From contig UQRP01000029.1 of assembly GCA_900543585.1 (NCBI GenBank), positions 1-33,967 of the forward strand: a stretch of 33,967 nucleotides of DNA, written 5' to 3'. Numbering within the stretch: the stretch's first letter is position 1; each line of letters begins with the position of its first letter. Shown in pieces: positions 24,346 to 31,447 of this stretch. The notes under the pieces are model-generated. The model worked only from the letters and a program-made list of their open reading frames with translations. It had not been told where the DNA came from and made no database searches. This DNA is from an uncultured Prevotella sp. (GTDB lineage Bacteria > Bacteroidota > Bacteroidia > Bacteroidales > Bacteroidaceae). The position numbers and the translations under genes are program-made.

Positions 24346-24772
24346 CGAATTACAAGACGAAGTCATCGAGGAGTTCTCCGGCTTTGACGACTGGATGGAC
24401 AAATACCAGATGCTCATCGACTTGGGCAACGACCTTGAGCCCCTCGACGAGAAATACAAGACGGAGCAGAACCTTATAGACGGTTGCCAGAGCCGCGTGT
24501 GGCTGCAGTGCGACTTGAAGGACGGCAAGCTCGTCTTTACAGCCGACAGCGACGCGCTCATCGTCAAGGGTATCATTGCGCTGCTCATTGAGGTTATCAG
24601 CGGTCATACGCCGAAGGAGATTCTCGATGCTGACTTCTATTTCATCGACAAGATAGGTCTGCGCGAGCACCTCTCGCCCACGCGCAGCAATGGACTCTTG
24701 GCCATGGTCAAGCAGATAAAGGCTTATGCCTTAGCCTATGAGGCTAAGGAGGAGGGCGCTTCCCACTGCTGA
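24332..24772 (+). CDS. SufE-family cysteine desulfurase activator
   Basis: This 146-residue protein has the SufE fold signature. LIDLGNDLEPLDEKYKTEQN leads to the conserved cysteine C52 in LIDGCQSRVW, followed by the VKGIIALLIEVISGHTP helix and the GLREHLSPTRSNGLLAMV segment. SufE accepts sulfur from the cysteine desulfurase SufS and hands it to the SufBCD scaffold for Fe-S cluster assembly. No other suf gene is nearby, so it is detached from its pathway. The 14-bp overlap with the U32 gene points to coupled translation and could reflect the need of that partner for Fe-S clusters (inference). Confidence 0.93.
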   Translation: MKTINELQDEVIEEFSGFDDWMDKYQMLIDLGNDLEPLDEKYKTEQNLIDGCQSRVWLQCDLKDGKLVFTADSDALIVKGIIALLIEVISGHTPKEILDADFYFIDKIGLREHLSPTRSNGLLAMVKQIKAYALAYEAKEEGASHC

Positions 24773-24773
24773 T

Positions 24774-25388
24774 ATGCAACAGACCATGAACAGCAATCAC
24801 GACTGGGGTCGCAAGCTGCGCACGGTGGAGATGCACCGGCTGACGGTGGACGAGTTTAAGGCTGCTGAGAAGCTGCCACTCGTCGTTGTCCTCGACAATG
24901 TGCGCTCTTTATATAATGTGGGCAGCGTCTTCCGCACTGCCGACGCTTTCCGTGTGGAGGCGGTCTATCTGTGTGGCGTCACGGGTTGCCCACCCAACGC
25001 AGAGATTCACAAGACGGCCCTTGGTGGTGAGGACAGTGTGGACTGGAAATACTTCCACGATACGGCCGACGCCGTGAAGGCGCTTCAGGCAAAGGGCTAT
25101 TTTGTGTGGAGTGTGGAGCAGGTGGAAGGCAGCACTAAGTTGGGCATCGACTTTCCACCACAGACCCATGACGGCCGTCAGGACGAGAAGCCGCAGGGCT
25201 GTGCTGTCATCCTTGGCAACGAGGTCAAGGGCGTGCAGCAGTCAGTGGTGGACATGAGCGACGGTTGCTTGGAGATACCGCAGTTTGGCACCAAGCACAG
25301 TCTGAATGTCAGCATCACAGCTGGCATCGTCATCTGGGAGTTTGCCCGCCAACATCTCAATGCTGCTTCGTTGAGGAAGGAGCTTTGA
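24774..25388 (+). CDS. SpoU/TrmH-family RNA 2'-O-ribose methyltransferase
   Basis: This 204-residue protein starts one base after the sufE stop (MQQTMNSNHD; ATG 24786 is also possible). SPOUT-family motifs are clear. Motif 1 reads LDNVRSLYNVGSVFRTADAF, motif 2 is VILGNEVKGVQQSVVDMSD, and motif 3 is LEIPQFGTKHSLNVSITAGIV; the last two form the knotted SAM site. It methylates a ribose in tRNA or rRNA. The target cannot be read from sequence. Clustering with trpS and the U32 protein suggests a translation-related group. Confidence 0.93.
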   Translation: MQQTMNSNHDWGRKLRTVEMHRLTVDEFKAAEKLPLVVVLDNVRSLYNVGSVFRTADAFRVEAVYLCGVTGCPPNAEIHKTALGGEDSVDWKYFHDTADAVKALQAKGYFVWSVEQVEGSTKLGIDFPPQTHDGRQDEKPQGCAVILGNEVKGVQQSVVDMSDGCLEIPQFGTKHSLNVSITAGIVIWEFARQHLNAASLRKEL

Positions 25389-25416
25389 ATACAAATTAGG
25401 AAATAAGACAACAGAT

Positions 25417-26292
25417 ATGTATGATATTTGCAGCATAGGGCATATTACGCGTGACAAGATAGTGACGCCGGAGAAGACCGTTTATATGGCTGGCGGCACA
25501 TCTTTCTATATGTCGCATGGCATCAGCCGGCTGCCGAAGAAGGTCAGCTATCAGCTCGTCACCAAGGTGGGACAGGGCCTGATGGCTGAGGTGGAGAAAA
25601 TCAAGGCGTTGGGTATCGACACCGTCTGCTATCCCAGCCACCATACCGTTTATTTCGAGAACCGCTATGGTATGGACTCCAACAACCGCACGCAGCGTGT
25701 GCTGGCCAAGGCGGATGCTTTCACCATGGACGACGTGAAGCCTCTTCAGGCTAAGGTCTTCCATTTAGGCAGCCTCTTAGCCGATGACTTCCCGCCTGAT
25801 GTCGTGGAATATCTCTCTACGAAGGGCATAGTGTCCATTGACGTACAGGGATATATGCGCGAGGTCGTAGGCCAGGAGGTGCATGCCATCGACTGGAAAA
25901 ACAAAGAGCGCATCCTGGCATGTACGGGCATTCTGAAGCTCAACGAGCACGAGATGGAGGTCATCGCCGACAGTAAGAATCCGCGCACGGTGGCTTTGAA
26001 GTTGGCTGAATATGGTGTCAAGGAAGTGGTCATCACCTTGGGCAGCTATGGCTCGCTGATTTATGCTGACGACACCTTCTATGAGATTCCGGCGTATCAG
26101 CCTGCCCGCGTTGTCGACGCTACGGGTTGTGGCGACACCTACAGCACAGGCTATCTCTATTGTCGGGCTCAGGGCGCTGGCATAGAAGAAGCCGGAAAGT
26201 TTGCCGCTGCCATGTGCACACTCAAGCTGGAACATTCCGGACCTTTCGACAGAAGCATAGAAGACATCAGGAGAATTATCAGAAAGCGGTGA
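25417..26292 (+). CDS. PfkB-family carbohydrate/nucleoside kinase
   Basis: This 291-residue protein has the ribokinase fold. An N-terminal strand (DICSIGHITRDKI) and an AGGTSFYMSHGISRLP segment correspond to substrate-binding PfkB motif 1. The C-terminal motif 2 is D234-ATGCGD-240 TYSTGYLY, where the last Asp is the catalytic base. The sugar or nucleoside substrate is unknown; the short lid and GHITRD start suggest neither a canonical ribokinase nor a fructokinase. It begins 28 bp after the RNA methyltransferase and probably ends the trpS transcription unit. It converges on the ABC ATPase gene. Confidence 0.92.
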   Translation: MYDICSIGHITRDKIVTPEKTVYMAGGTSFYMSHGISRLPKKVSYQLVTKVGQGLMAEVEKIKALGIDTVCYPSHHTVYFENRYGMDSNNRTQRVLAKADAFTMDDVKPLQAKVFHLGSLLADDFPPDVVEYLSTKGIVSIDVQGYMREVVGQEVHAIDWKNKERILACTGILKLNEHEMEVIADSKNPRTVALKLAEYGVKEVVITLGSYGSLIYADDTFYEIPAYQPARVVDATGCGDTYSTGYLYCRAQGAGIEEAGKFAAAMCTLKLEHSGPFDRSIEDIRRIIRKR

Positions 26293-26346
26293 GGGTACCA
26301 GTTATTATTGCGCAAAGGCAGGCATAGGCTTGTGCAAAGATAGCTT

Positions 26347-27054
26347 CTATTGCGCAATGATAGTTTTCAACTCTTCCTGGCTGATGTCTCTGATGCCGTG
26401 GTCGATGGTCACTAAGCGGTCGGCATAGCGAGCAGCGATGTCGAGGTCGTGGGTGGAGACGAGGATGACCTTGTCATTGTCGCGAGCCATCTGTTGTAGT
26501 AACCGCAGCGTCTCCACCTTACTGCCATAGTCGAGGAAGGCAGTGGGCTCGTCGAGAATCATCACGGGCGTCTGCTGGGCCAGAGCGCGCGCTATCATCA
26601 CTTTCTGTCGCTCGCCGTCGCTGAGCTCGCTGATGTCGCGATGGGCAAAGGCTGTGGTGCCGGTGGAGGTCATGGCTTGGGCAACAATCTCTCGGTCAGC
26701 AGCATGGAGCCCGCCGAAGAAGCCTGTGTAGGGCATGCGGCCCATGCCGACAACCTCTTCCACTGTGAGATGGTCGACATCGGGCTTGTCTGTCAGAACC
26801 ACACTGACGAGGCGGGCCAATACGTTTTTGGAGGTGTGGGCTAAGTCATAGCTATGGCCGTCGACGTCGATGGACACCGCCCCCGACAAGGGTGGCAGAA
26901 AGCCGGTGAGAACTTTCAGCAAGGTGGACTTGCCCAGTCCATTTCTGCCGATGAGAGCCGTCAGCTTGCCGCCACGAAATTCTGCTGACAGATTTCCGGC
27001 TACTATCTTCTGCTCGTATCCAATAGATACTTTTGTGAGAACGATGCGGTTCAT
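26347..27054 (-). CDS. ABC transporter ATP-binding protein (iron/cobalamin-importer type), lone
   Basis: This 235-residue protein has a complete ABC ATPase: Walker A GRNGLGKST (36-44), signature LSDGE (144-148), Walker B VMILDE (164-169), and H-loop H202 in STHDLDIA. The spacing and the AFLD after Walker B fit the FecE/BtuD/FhuC group that powers import of iron chelates or cobalamin. No FecCD-type permease or substrate-binding protein lies nearby, so its partners must be encoded elsewhere. The usual RDIS-x-LSDGE context is intact. A -7 element lies only ~9 bp ahead of the ATG. Confidence 0.92.
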   Translation of the reverse strand: MNRIVLTKVSIGYEQKIVAGNLSAEFRGGKLTALIGRNGLGKSTLLKVLTGFLPPLSGAVSIDVDGHSYDLAHTSKNVLARLVSVVLTDKPDVDHLTVEEVVGMGRMPYTGFFGGLHAADREIVAQAMTSTGTTAFAHRDISELSDGERQKVMIARALAQQTPVMILDEPTAFLDYGSKVETLRLLQQMARDNDKVILVSTHDLDIAARYADRLVTIDHGIRDISQEELKTIIAQ

Positions 27055-27062
27055 AATTACTG

Positions 27063-27070
27063 CAAAGTTA
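27063..27070 (-). promoter_or_regulatory. -7 element (TAACTTTG) just upstream of the ABC ATPase gene
   Basis: The minus-strand TAACTTTG followed by CA matches the consensus. Its end is 9 bp from the ATG at 27054, which predicts a transcript with almost no leader, or else use of a later start codon. No -33 TTTG is seen. Confidence 0.45.
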
Positions 27071-27091
27071 GCAATTTCTCCTACATTTTAT

Positions 27092-27122
27092 TTTGCCTTC
27101 TGTGAGAAAATGGATAACTTTG
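27092..27122 (+). promoter_or_regulatory. Strong Bacteroidetes promoter (TTTG-N19-TAACTTTG) for prmC
   Basis: TTTG at 27092-27095 and TAACTTTG at 27115-27122 are separated by 19 bp. The predicted start near 27128 leaves about 28 nt before the ATG at 27156 and excludes the upstream in-frame ATG at 27093 as start. Confidence 0.75.
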
Positions 27123-27155
27123 TTGAGATTCATAGATAAGTATAGTCTTTTAGCG

Positions 27156-28013
27156 ATGACAGAAAGCAACATTACCTACCGGCAGCTGTGGACATCTCTC
27201 CTCGACCTCTATGACCGTCCGGAAGCGCAGTCCATTGTCAGACTGGTTCTTGAAAGCCGATTCGGGCTTGATCTCACGGCAATCGTTTGCGGTGGGGTGG
27301 AGGCGCTCTCCGATGAACAGAAGCAGGAGCTTGCGGCTATAGCGTCCCGTCTCAAGTGTGGCGAGCCCGTACAGTATGTCCTTGGTGAAGCCTGGTTCTG
27401 TGGGCGTCGCTTCCATGTGGCTCCCGGCGTTCTTATCCCCCGCGCTGAAACAGAGGAGCTCTGTGCGGTTATCATAGCAGAGGAAACGTTGTCGGGAAGG
27501 AAAGTCCTCGATATTGGTACGGGCAGCGGTTGCATCGCCATCACCCTGGCTTTGGATCTGCCCGATGCTACGGTCTCGGCTATAGACGTCTCTGAGAAGG
27601 CTTTGGCGATAGCCCGTGAGAATGCGTCGGCGTTGGGCGCTTCTGTGGACTTCATCAAGCAGGACATTCTGGACAGAAGCCAGGATGGGGCGGCGGATGC
27701 CACTTACGACGTCATCGTCTCTAATCCTCCTTACGTCACCCTCAGCGAGAAGAAGGATATGCGCGTCAATGTCCTTGACCATGAGCCTTCGTTGGCACTC
27801 TTCGTCCCCGACGATGATGCGCTGCGCTTCTACCGTGCCATTGCCGACTATGCCCTCGCCAATCTCACTGAGGGAGGGCGATTGTATTTTGAGATAAACC
27901 CTTTGTTTGCCACTGAGCTCTGCCGCATGTTGGAGGATAAGGGCTTTACGCATGTCAGAATAGTGAATGACAGCTTCGGCAAATCTCGTTTTGCCATAGG
28001 GACGAAAGTATAG
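27156..28013 (+). CDS. prmC: Peptide chain release factor N(5)-glutamine methyltransferase
   Basis: This 285-residue protein starts MTESNITYRQLWTSLLDLYD; the promoter position supports this start. It methylates the Gln of the GGQ motif in release factors, tuning translation termination. The N-terminal helical domain (1-85) is followed by the Rossmann methyltransferase with SAM loop DIGTGSGC (119-126) and catalytic N190-PPY193. The usual IPRPETEEL segment reads IPRAETEEL, a small departure in an otherwise well-conserved stretch. In Bacteroidetes prmC is commonly followed by recX, as here. Confidence 0.94.
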   Translation: MTESNITYRQLWTSLLDLYDRPEAQSIVRLVLESRFGLDLTAIVCGGVEALSDEQKQELAAIASRLKCGEPVQYVLGEAWFCGRRFHVAPGVLIPRAETEELCAVIIAEETLSGRKVLDIGTGSGCIAITLALDLPDATVSAIDVSEKALAIARENASALGASVDFIKQDILDRSQDGAADATYDVIVSNPPYVTLSEKKDMRVNVLDHEPSLALFVPDDDALRFYRAIADYALANLTEGGRLYFEINPLFATELCRMLEDKGFTHVRIVNDSFGKSRFAIGTKV

Positions 28014-28031
28014 AAGCCCCTTATTCTCATT

Positions 28032-28115
28032 CATTACCCATTATTCATTACCCATTATCCATTACACATTACACATTACTCATTACACATTACACATTAT
28101 CCATTACACATTATG
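28032..28115. repeat. Twelve phased 7-bp units (CATTAYN) running into the recX start codon
   Basis: From 28032 every 7 bp begins with CATTA: units vary as CATTACC, CATTATT, CATTATC, CATTACA, CATTACT. The twelfth unit, CATTATG at 28109-28115, contains the ATG of recX. The array fills nearly all of the 99-bp prmC-recX gap. Confidence 0.95.
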
Positions 28116-28571
28116 CTGATTGATGCAGAAAAAGCACTTGCTAAACTTGCCGCACTCTGCGCGAAGGCGGAGTATTGCGCCGGAGACATGGACGAGAAGA
28201 TGCGGCGATGGGGGCTCGGAGAAGAAGACAGAAAGCGCAATATCGAATATCTCATCGCACATAAATATATTGACGATGAGCGCTATTGCCGTGCGTTCGT
28301 AAGCGACAAAATCAATTATAACCACTGGGGTCGTCGAAAGATAGAGCAGGCATTATGGATGAAGCGTATTCCTGAGGCGGTGTCGGCGGCTGTGCTTGAT
28401 GAGGTGCCCGACGACCGCTATGTCGAGATCCTGCGCCCGCTGCTTAAAGCCAAATGGCCGACGATAAAAGCCGCCACCGATTATGAGCGCTCCATGAAAC
28501 TCATCAAGTTTGCCATGGGCCGCGGATTTGGCATCGACATCATCAAGCGGGCCATGGAAGGGATGGAATAG
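28113..28571 (+). CDS. recX: RecX-family regulator of RecA
   Basis: This 152-residue protein is built of three-helix RecX repeats: CAKAEYCAGDMDEKMRRWGL with the downstream YLIAHKYIDDERYCRAFVSD, then NHWGRRKIEQALWMKRI, and a final repeat ending FAMGRGFGIDIIKRAM. RecX proteins bind and modulate RecA filaments. Length and the position after prmC are typical. Its start codon is the last three bases of a heptanucleotide repeat array, so the whole translation-initiation region is repeat sequence. Upstream promoter sharing with prmC is likely. Confidence 0.92.
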   Translation: MLIDAEKALAKLAALCAKAEYCAGDMDEKMRRWGLGEEDRKRNIEYLIAHKYIDDERYCRAFVSDKINYNHWGRRKIEQALWMKRIPEAVSAAVLDEVPDDRYVEILRPLLKAKWPTIKAATDYERSMKLIKFAMGRGFGIDIIKRAMEGME

Positions 28572-28633
28572 AACAAGCGTGGTGAAGGATTGCTATATTG
28601 TGATGATGATAGCGTCTCCATTTTTTCCGTTAC

Positions 28634-28670
28634 CGGCAAGATTGGCAGACTCCTTTTCGTTTTCTTGCCG
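28634..28670. terminator. Possible hairpin between recX and the glycosyltransferase gene
   Basis: Arms CGGCAAGA (28634-28641) and TCTTGCCG (28663-28670) are perfectly complementary over 8 bp with a 21-nt loop. There is no T-run directly after it on either strand, so a terminator role is tentative. Nothing else is recognised in 28572-28700. Confidence 0.35.
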
Positions 28671-28700
28671 ATAAATCTGCTGTGTTGATAGTTGGAAAAT

Positions 28701-29906
28701 TCATTCTTCCCTTGTCATCACGGCTAACAAGCAAGCGCGATAATCCTTGCAGCGCAAAGCGTGCTCCAATGCTTTCAGACGTGGCTGCGAAGCTGAGAAT
28801 CCGCTGAAATATTGATGGATTAACCGACAGTATGCCGAAAAGACATGATGGTTGACAGATGGGTTTTGCAAAGAGAATATCGTGAAGAAGGTGTTGGAGG
28901 CCTCATTCCTGAGGAAGTTATGGTAAGCCTGCATGTCGGGTTGCTGACCGCATGCCACATTATCCTCCATGAGCTGCAGGGTCACCAACAAACTTTCCAC
29001 GGCCCTTGGCGTTCGACCGCAGGTGGCCGTCGTCCCTACTGGATTGAATCGGTAGACATAGATGTCGTCGGGAATGGTGACGATGCGGTGGCAGCGAGGA
29101 TAGAGCACGAGGGTCATCAGACTGTCCTCAAAGAGATAGCCCTCTGGGAAACAGCTGTTGGCGAAGAGGTCGGCGCGGAAGACCTTACCACAAGCGTAGC
29201 CCTGCAGCTGACCGGTCCACTTATCAGAAACGTCGAACGGATGGCTGTAGCCAGGATAGAATTGGGTGCCATTATACAATCGGAAACAGCCTTCCACGAT
29301 GTCGGCGTCGTATTTCATCGCCGTGTCCATCAGCTTTGAGATGGCACCGGGCAACAGCCAGTCGTCGGCGTCGACAAAGGTGACATACCGGCCACGGATA
29401 TGCCTGAGAGCTACATTACGGGCTGTCGCTTGACCAGCGTTCTCCTGGTCGATGATTTCTATATTGGGATATTTCTCGTATTTCGTGAGTCGTTGCCGTG
29501 TGCCATCCGTAGAGCCGTCGTTGATGACGACAATGAGATACTTGTATTTTGACTGCTGGTCAAGAACCGATTGCAAGCATTGGTCTATATAATTCTCAAC
29601 ATTATAAGCGGGGATGATAATCTCCAAGTCGTAATCCTCCTTGTGGCTCAAATCATTCTCGCAGATGCTGGAGCCAAACTTTTTCTCTGTCGGCAGCATG
29701 GCAAAGAGCGGGGCTAAGTCGGAGTCTGTCGTGCCATCGGCGAGATGCAGGGGCTTGTCAGCTATATCATGACCGACTTGCGGCAGCAGCCACGCGAGGA
29801 GGCGTTGTGACAGCCACAGACGGAGGCTAAACTTCATGGCCACACGGCGGACAAAGAGCATCAGCCGGATGATGAAAGGTTCAAGGGAGCTTATCATGGT
29901 CAACAT
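28701..29906 (-). CDS. Glycosyltransferase family 2 protein
   Basis: The 401-residue frame from MLTMISSLEPF overlaps the flippase stop by 7 bp; ATG 29897 is an alternative. The GT-A domain begins near residue 94: EIIIPAYNVENYIDQCLQS, the nucleotide-sugar motif VVINDGSTDGT (D130), NAGQATARNVA, and the metal-binding DADD (179-182). An acceptor-side GYLFEDSLMTLVLYP resembles the catalytic ED motif. About 90 residues precede the catalytic domain, longer than usual; they include a possible amphipathic helix. It probably adds a sugar to a surface polysaccharide moved by the neighbouring flippase. Donor and acceptor are unknown. Confidence 0.92.
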   Translation of the reverse strand: MLTMISSLEPFIIRLMLFVRRVAMKFSLRLWLSQRLLAWLLPQVGHDIADKPLHLADGTTDSDLAPLFAMLPTEKKFGSSICENDLSHKEDYDLEIIIPAYNVENYIDQCLQSVLDQQSKYKYLIVVINDGSTDGTRQRLTKYEKYPNIEIIDQENAGQATARNVALRHIRGRYVTFVDADDWLLPGAISKLMDTAMKYDADIVEGCFRLYNGTQFYPGYSHPFDVSDKWTGQLQGYACGKVFRADLFANSCFPEGYLFEDSLMTLVLYPRCHRIVTIPDDIYVYRFNPVGTTATCGRTPRAVESLLVTLQLMEDNVACGQQPDMQAYHNFLRNEASNTFFTIFSLQNPSVNHHVFSAYCRLIHQYFSGFSASQPRLKALEHALRCKDYRACLLAVMTREE

Positions 29907-31342
29907 TTTTTTCGGATGATGCGCAGGCTGATGAGCGCGCTGACAGCGCATAGTGCGATGCCAGAAGGCCAATAGATGAACGGGCGGTCGAGGAAGGTGA
30001 GGGCGTAAGCCAACAGACCTATCGGCAGCTGAACGGCGACATAGCCGGTCACGCGGGGCGAGAGGTGAAAGCCATATCTGGTCTTCGAGAAGAGAAGGAT
30101 GAAAGCAAGATAGACAACGGTGGTCAGTGTGATGCCGACACCGGTGCCGACAAGGCCGTAGCTGTGGTAGCCCAGTATGACGAAGCCGGTAAAAATTATG
30201 GCGTAGACGGCCTGGATGAGAAGATACGACAAGGAGTCGCCGCGGGCCAGCGTGATATACTCTACCGGAATCTCCAATGCACGGAAATACATCGCTAAGA
30301 CCACGACCTGCGCCATAGCCAACACAGGCATGAACTTCCCACTGTAGAGAAGCGGAAGGATGATGGGCAGGAAGATGATGAAGGCCACCAACAAGGGGGA
30401 GATGACTAAGAATATCACTTCTATCTGGCGGTTGACGGTCGTGTTGAAGGTGACACCCAAGTCTTTGATGCCCGACAGCCTGGGAAAATAGTCGGTATCC
30501 ATAGCCGTGAACACCATGCCCACATAGGTCAGCGTCATCATGGTGCCGGCATTGTACAGACCGACCATGTCAAGTCCGGCCACGTTGTTGAGATAGCTGC
30601 GTATCAGAAAGTTGGTGCCAGAGGTGAAGAGTCCGGCAGCAACAAAGGCTGTACCGAGCTTAATCATCCCGAAACCGTCATGGAAGAGCGTCTTGGAGAA
30701 GTTCAGGTGAAGGGGATAGAGACGGTAGGAGACGTGGATGGTGAGCAGAAACTGAACCATGGCCATGAGCACCAACGAGGGCACGATGCCTTTCATGCCC
30801 CAGAGATAATAGATGGGTACGGAGACGATGAGGGCTCCTACGATGTTATAGAAGGAGACTAAAGCCAGGCGACGGAGCTCGCGGACGGCTTTGATGATGG
30901 CCGTCTCACCCAACGTCAGAAGGCTCAGACCCACGATGGGTGAGAGGCAGATGAAGTGAACGGTGTGGCCATTCCAGGAGAAGGTGAACCAGCTGAGGAA
31001 TGGGCTTAGGGCGATGCAGAGCGCGGTGCCCATCAAGGCCAATAGCGCGCACCAATAGCGCACGATGCGGACAGACTGAGCGATGCTCTCCACGTCGCCT
31101 TGGTCGTAAGCCTTGGATATCTTCTGGACGGCACTCAGGCCAATGCCAAAACTGGAGAGGTCGGTAACCATGCTGACCGTGGAGGTGAAGAGCGACACCA
31201 GGCCCATGCCGCCAGGACCGAGGATCAGTGCCACCAACTTGTTGCGCACCAAAGCCACGCCAATACTCATTGCCTGTACACCACCAAAGAGACCGATGTA
31301 CTTTAGAATATGGGAATAACTGTTGATACGTTCTTTAGACAT
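29900..31342 (-). CDS. Polysaccharide/oligosaccharide flippase (Wzx-like, MOP superfamily)
   Basis: The 480-residue frame from MSKERINSYSHILKYIGLFGG is an integral membrane protein with about 12-14 hydrophobic helices. The N-terminal family pattern is QAMSIGVALVRNKLVALILGPGGMGLVSLF. A conserved MTLTYVGMVFTAMDTDYFPRLSG loop follows, typical of the Polysacc_synt/O-antigen translocase group. It would flip lipid-linked sugar units across the inner membrane. Upstream in-frame ATGs (31360, 31402) are possible but add residues without family character. It overlaps the glycosyltransferase gene, marking a two-gene surface-glycan unit. No polymerase or sugar-synthesis genes are in the window. Confidence 0.92.
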   Translation of the reverse strand: MSKERINSYSHILKYIGLFGGVQAMSIGVALVRNKLVALILGPGGMGLVSLFTSTVSMVTDLSSFGIGLSAVQKISKAYDQGDVESIAQSVRIVRYWCALLALMGTALCIALSPFLSWFTFSWNGHTVHFICLSPIVGLSLLTLGETAIIKAVRELRRLALVSFYNIVGALIVSVPIYYLWGMKGIVPSLVLMAMVQFLLTIHVSYRLYPLHLNFSKTLFHDGFGMIKLGTAFVAAGLFTSGTNFLIRSYLNNVAGLDMVGLYNAGTMMTLTYVGMVFTAMDTDYFPRLSGIKDLGVTFNTTVNRQIEVIFLVISPLLVAFIIFLPIILPLLYSGKFMPVLAMAQVVVLAMYFRALEIPVEYITLARGDSLSYLLIQAVYAIIFTGFVILGYHSYGLVGTGVGITLTTVVYLAFILLFSKTRYGFHLSPRVTGYVAVQLPIGLLAYALTFLDRPFIYWPSGIALCAVSALISLRIIRKKC

Positions 31343-31410
31343 AGCCTTAATAAAACGCATCTGATAGGCTTTTATTTTGCAAATCGTGCCAATTTGTGCC
31401 AATATTATTG

Positions 31411-31418
31411 TAAGTTTG
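31411..31418 (+). promoter_or_regulatory. -7 element (TAAGTTTG) for the M3 peptidase gene
   Basis: TAAGTTTG followed by CA matches the consensus and gives a leader of about 24 nt to the ATG at 31448. A TTTG at 31393-31396 is too close (14-bp gap) to be a standard -33 element. Confidence 0.5.
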
Positions 31419-31447
31419 CATTCACAATCATATATAATGAGTCTACT

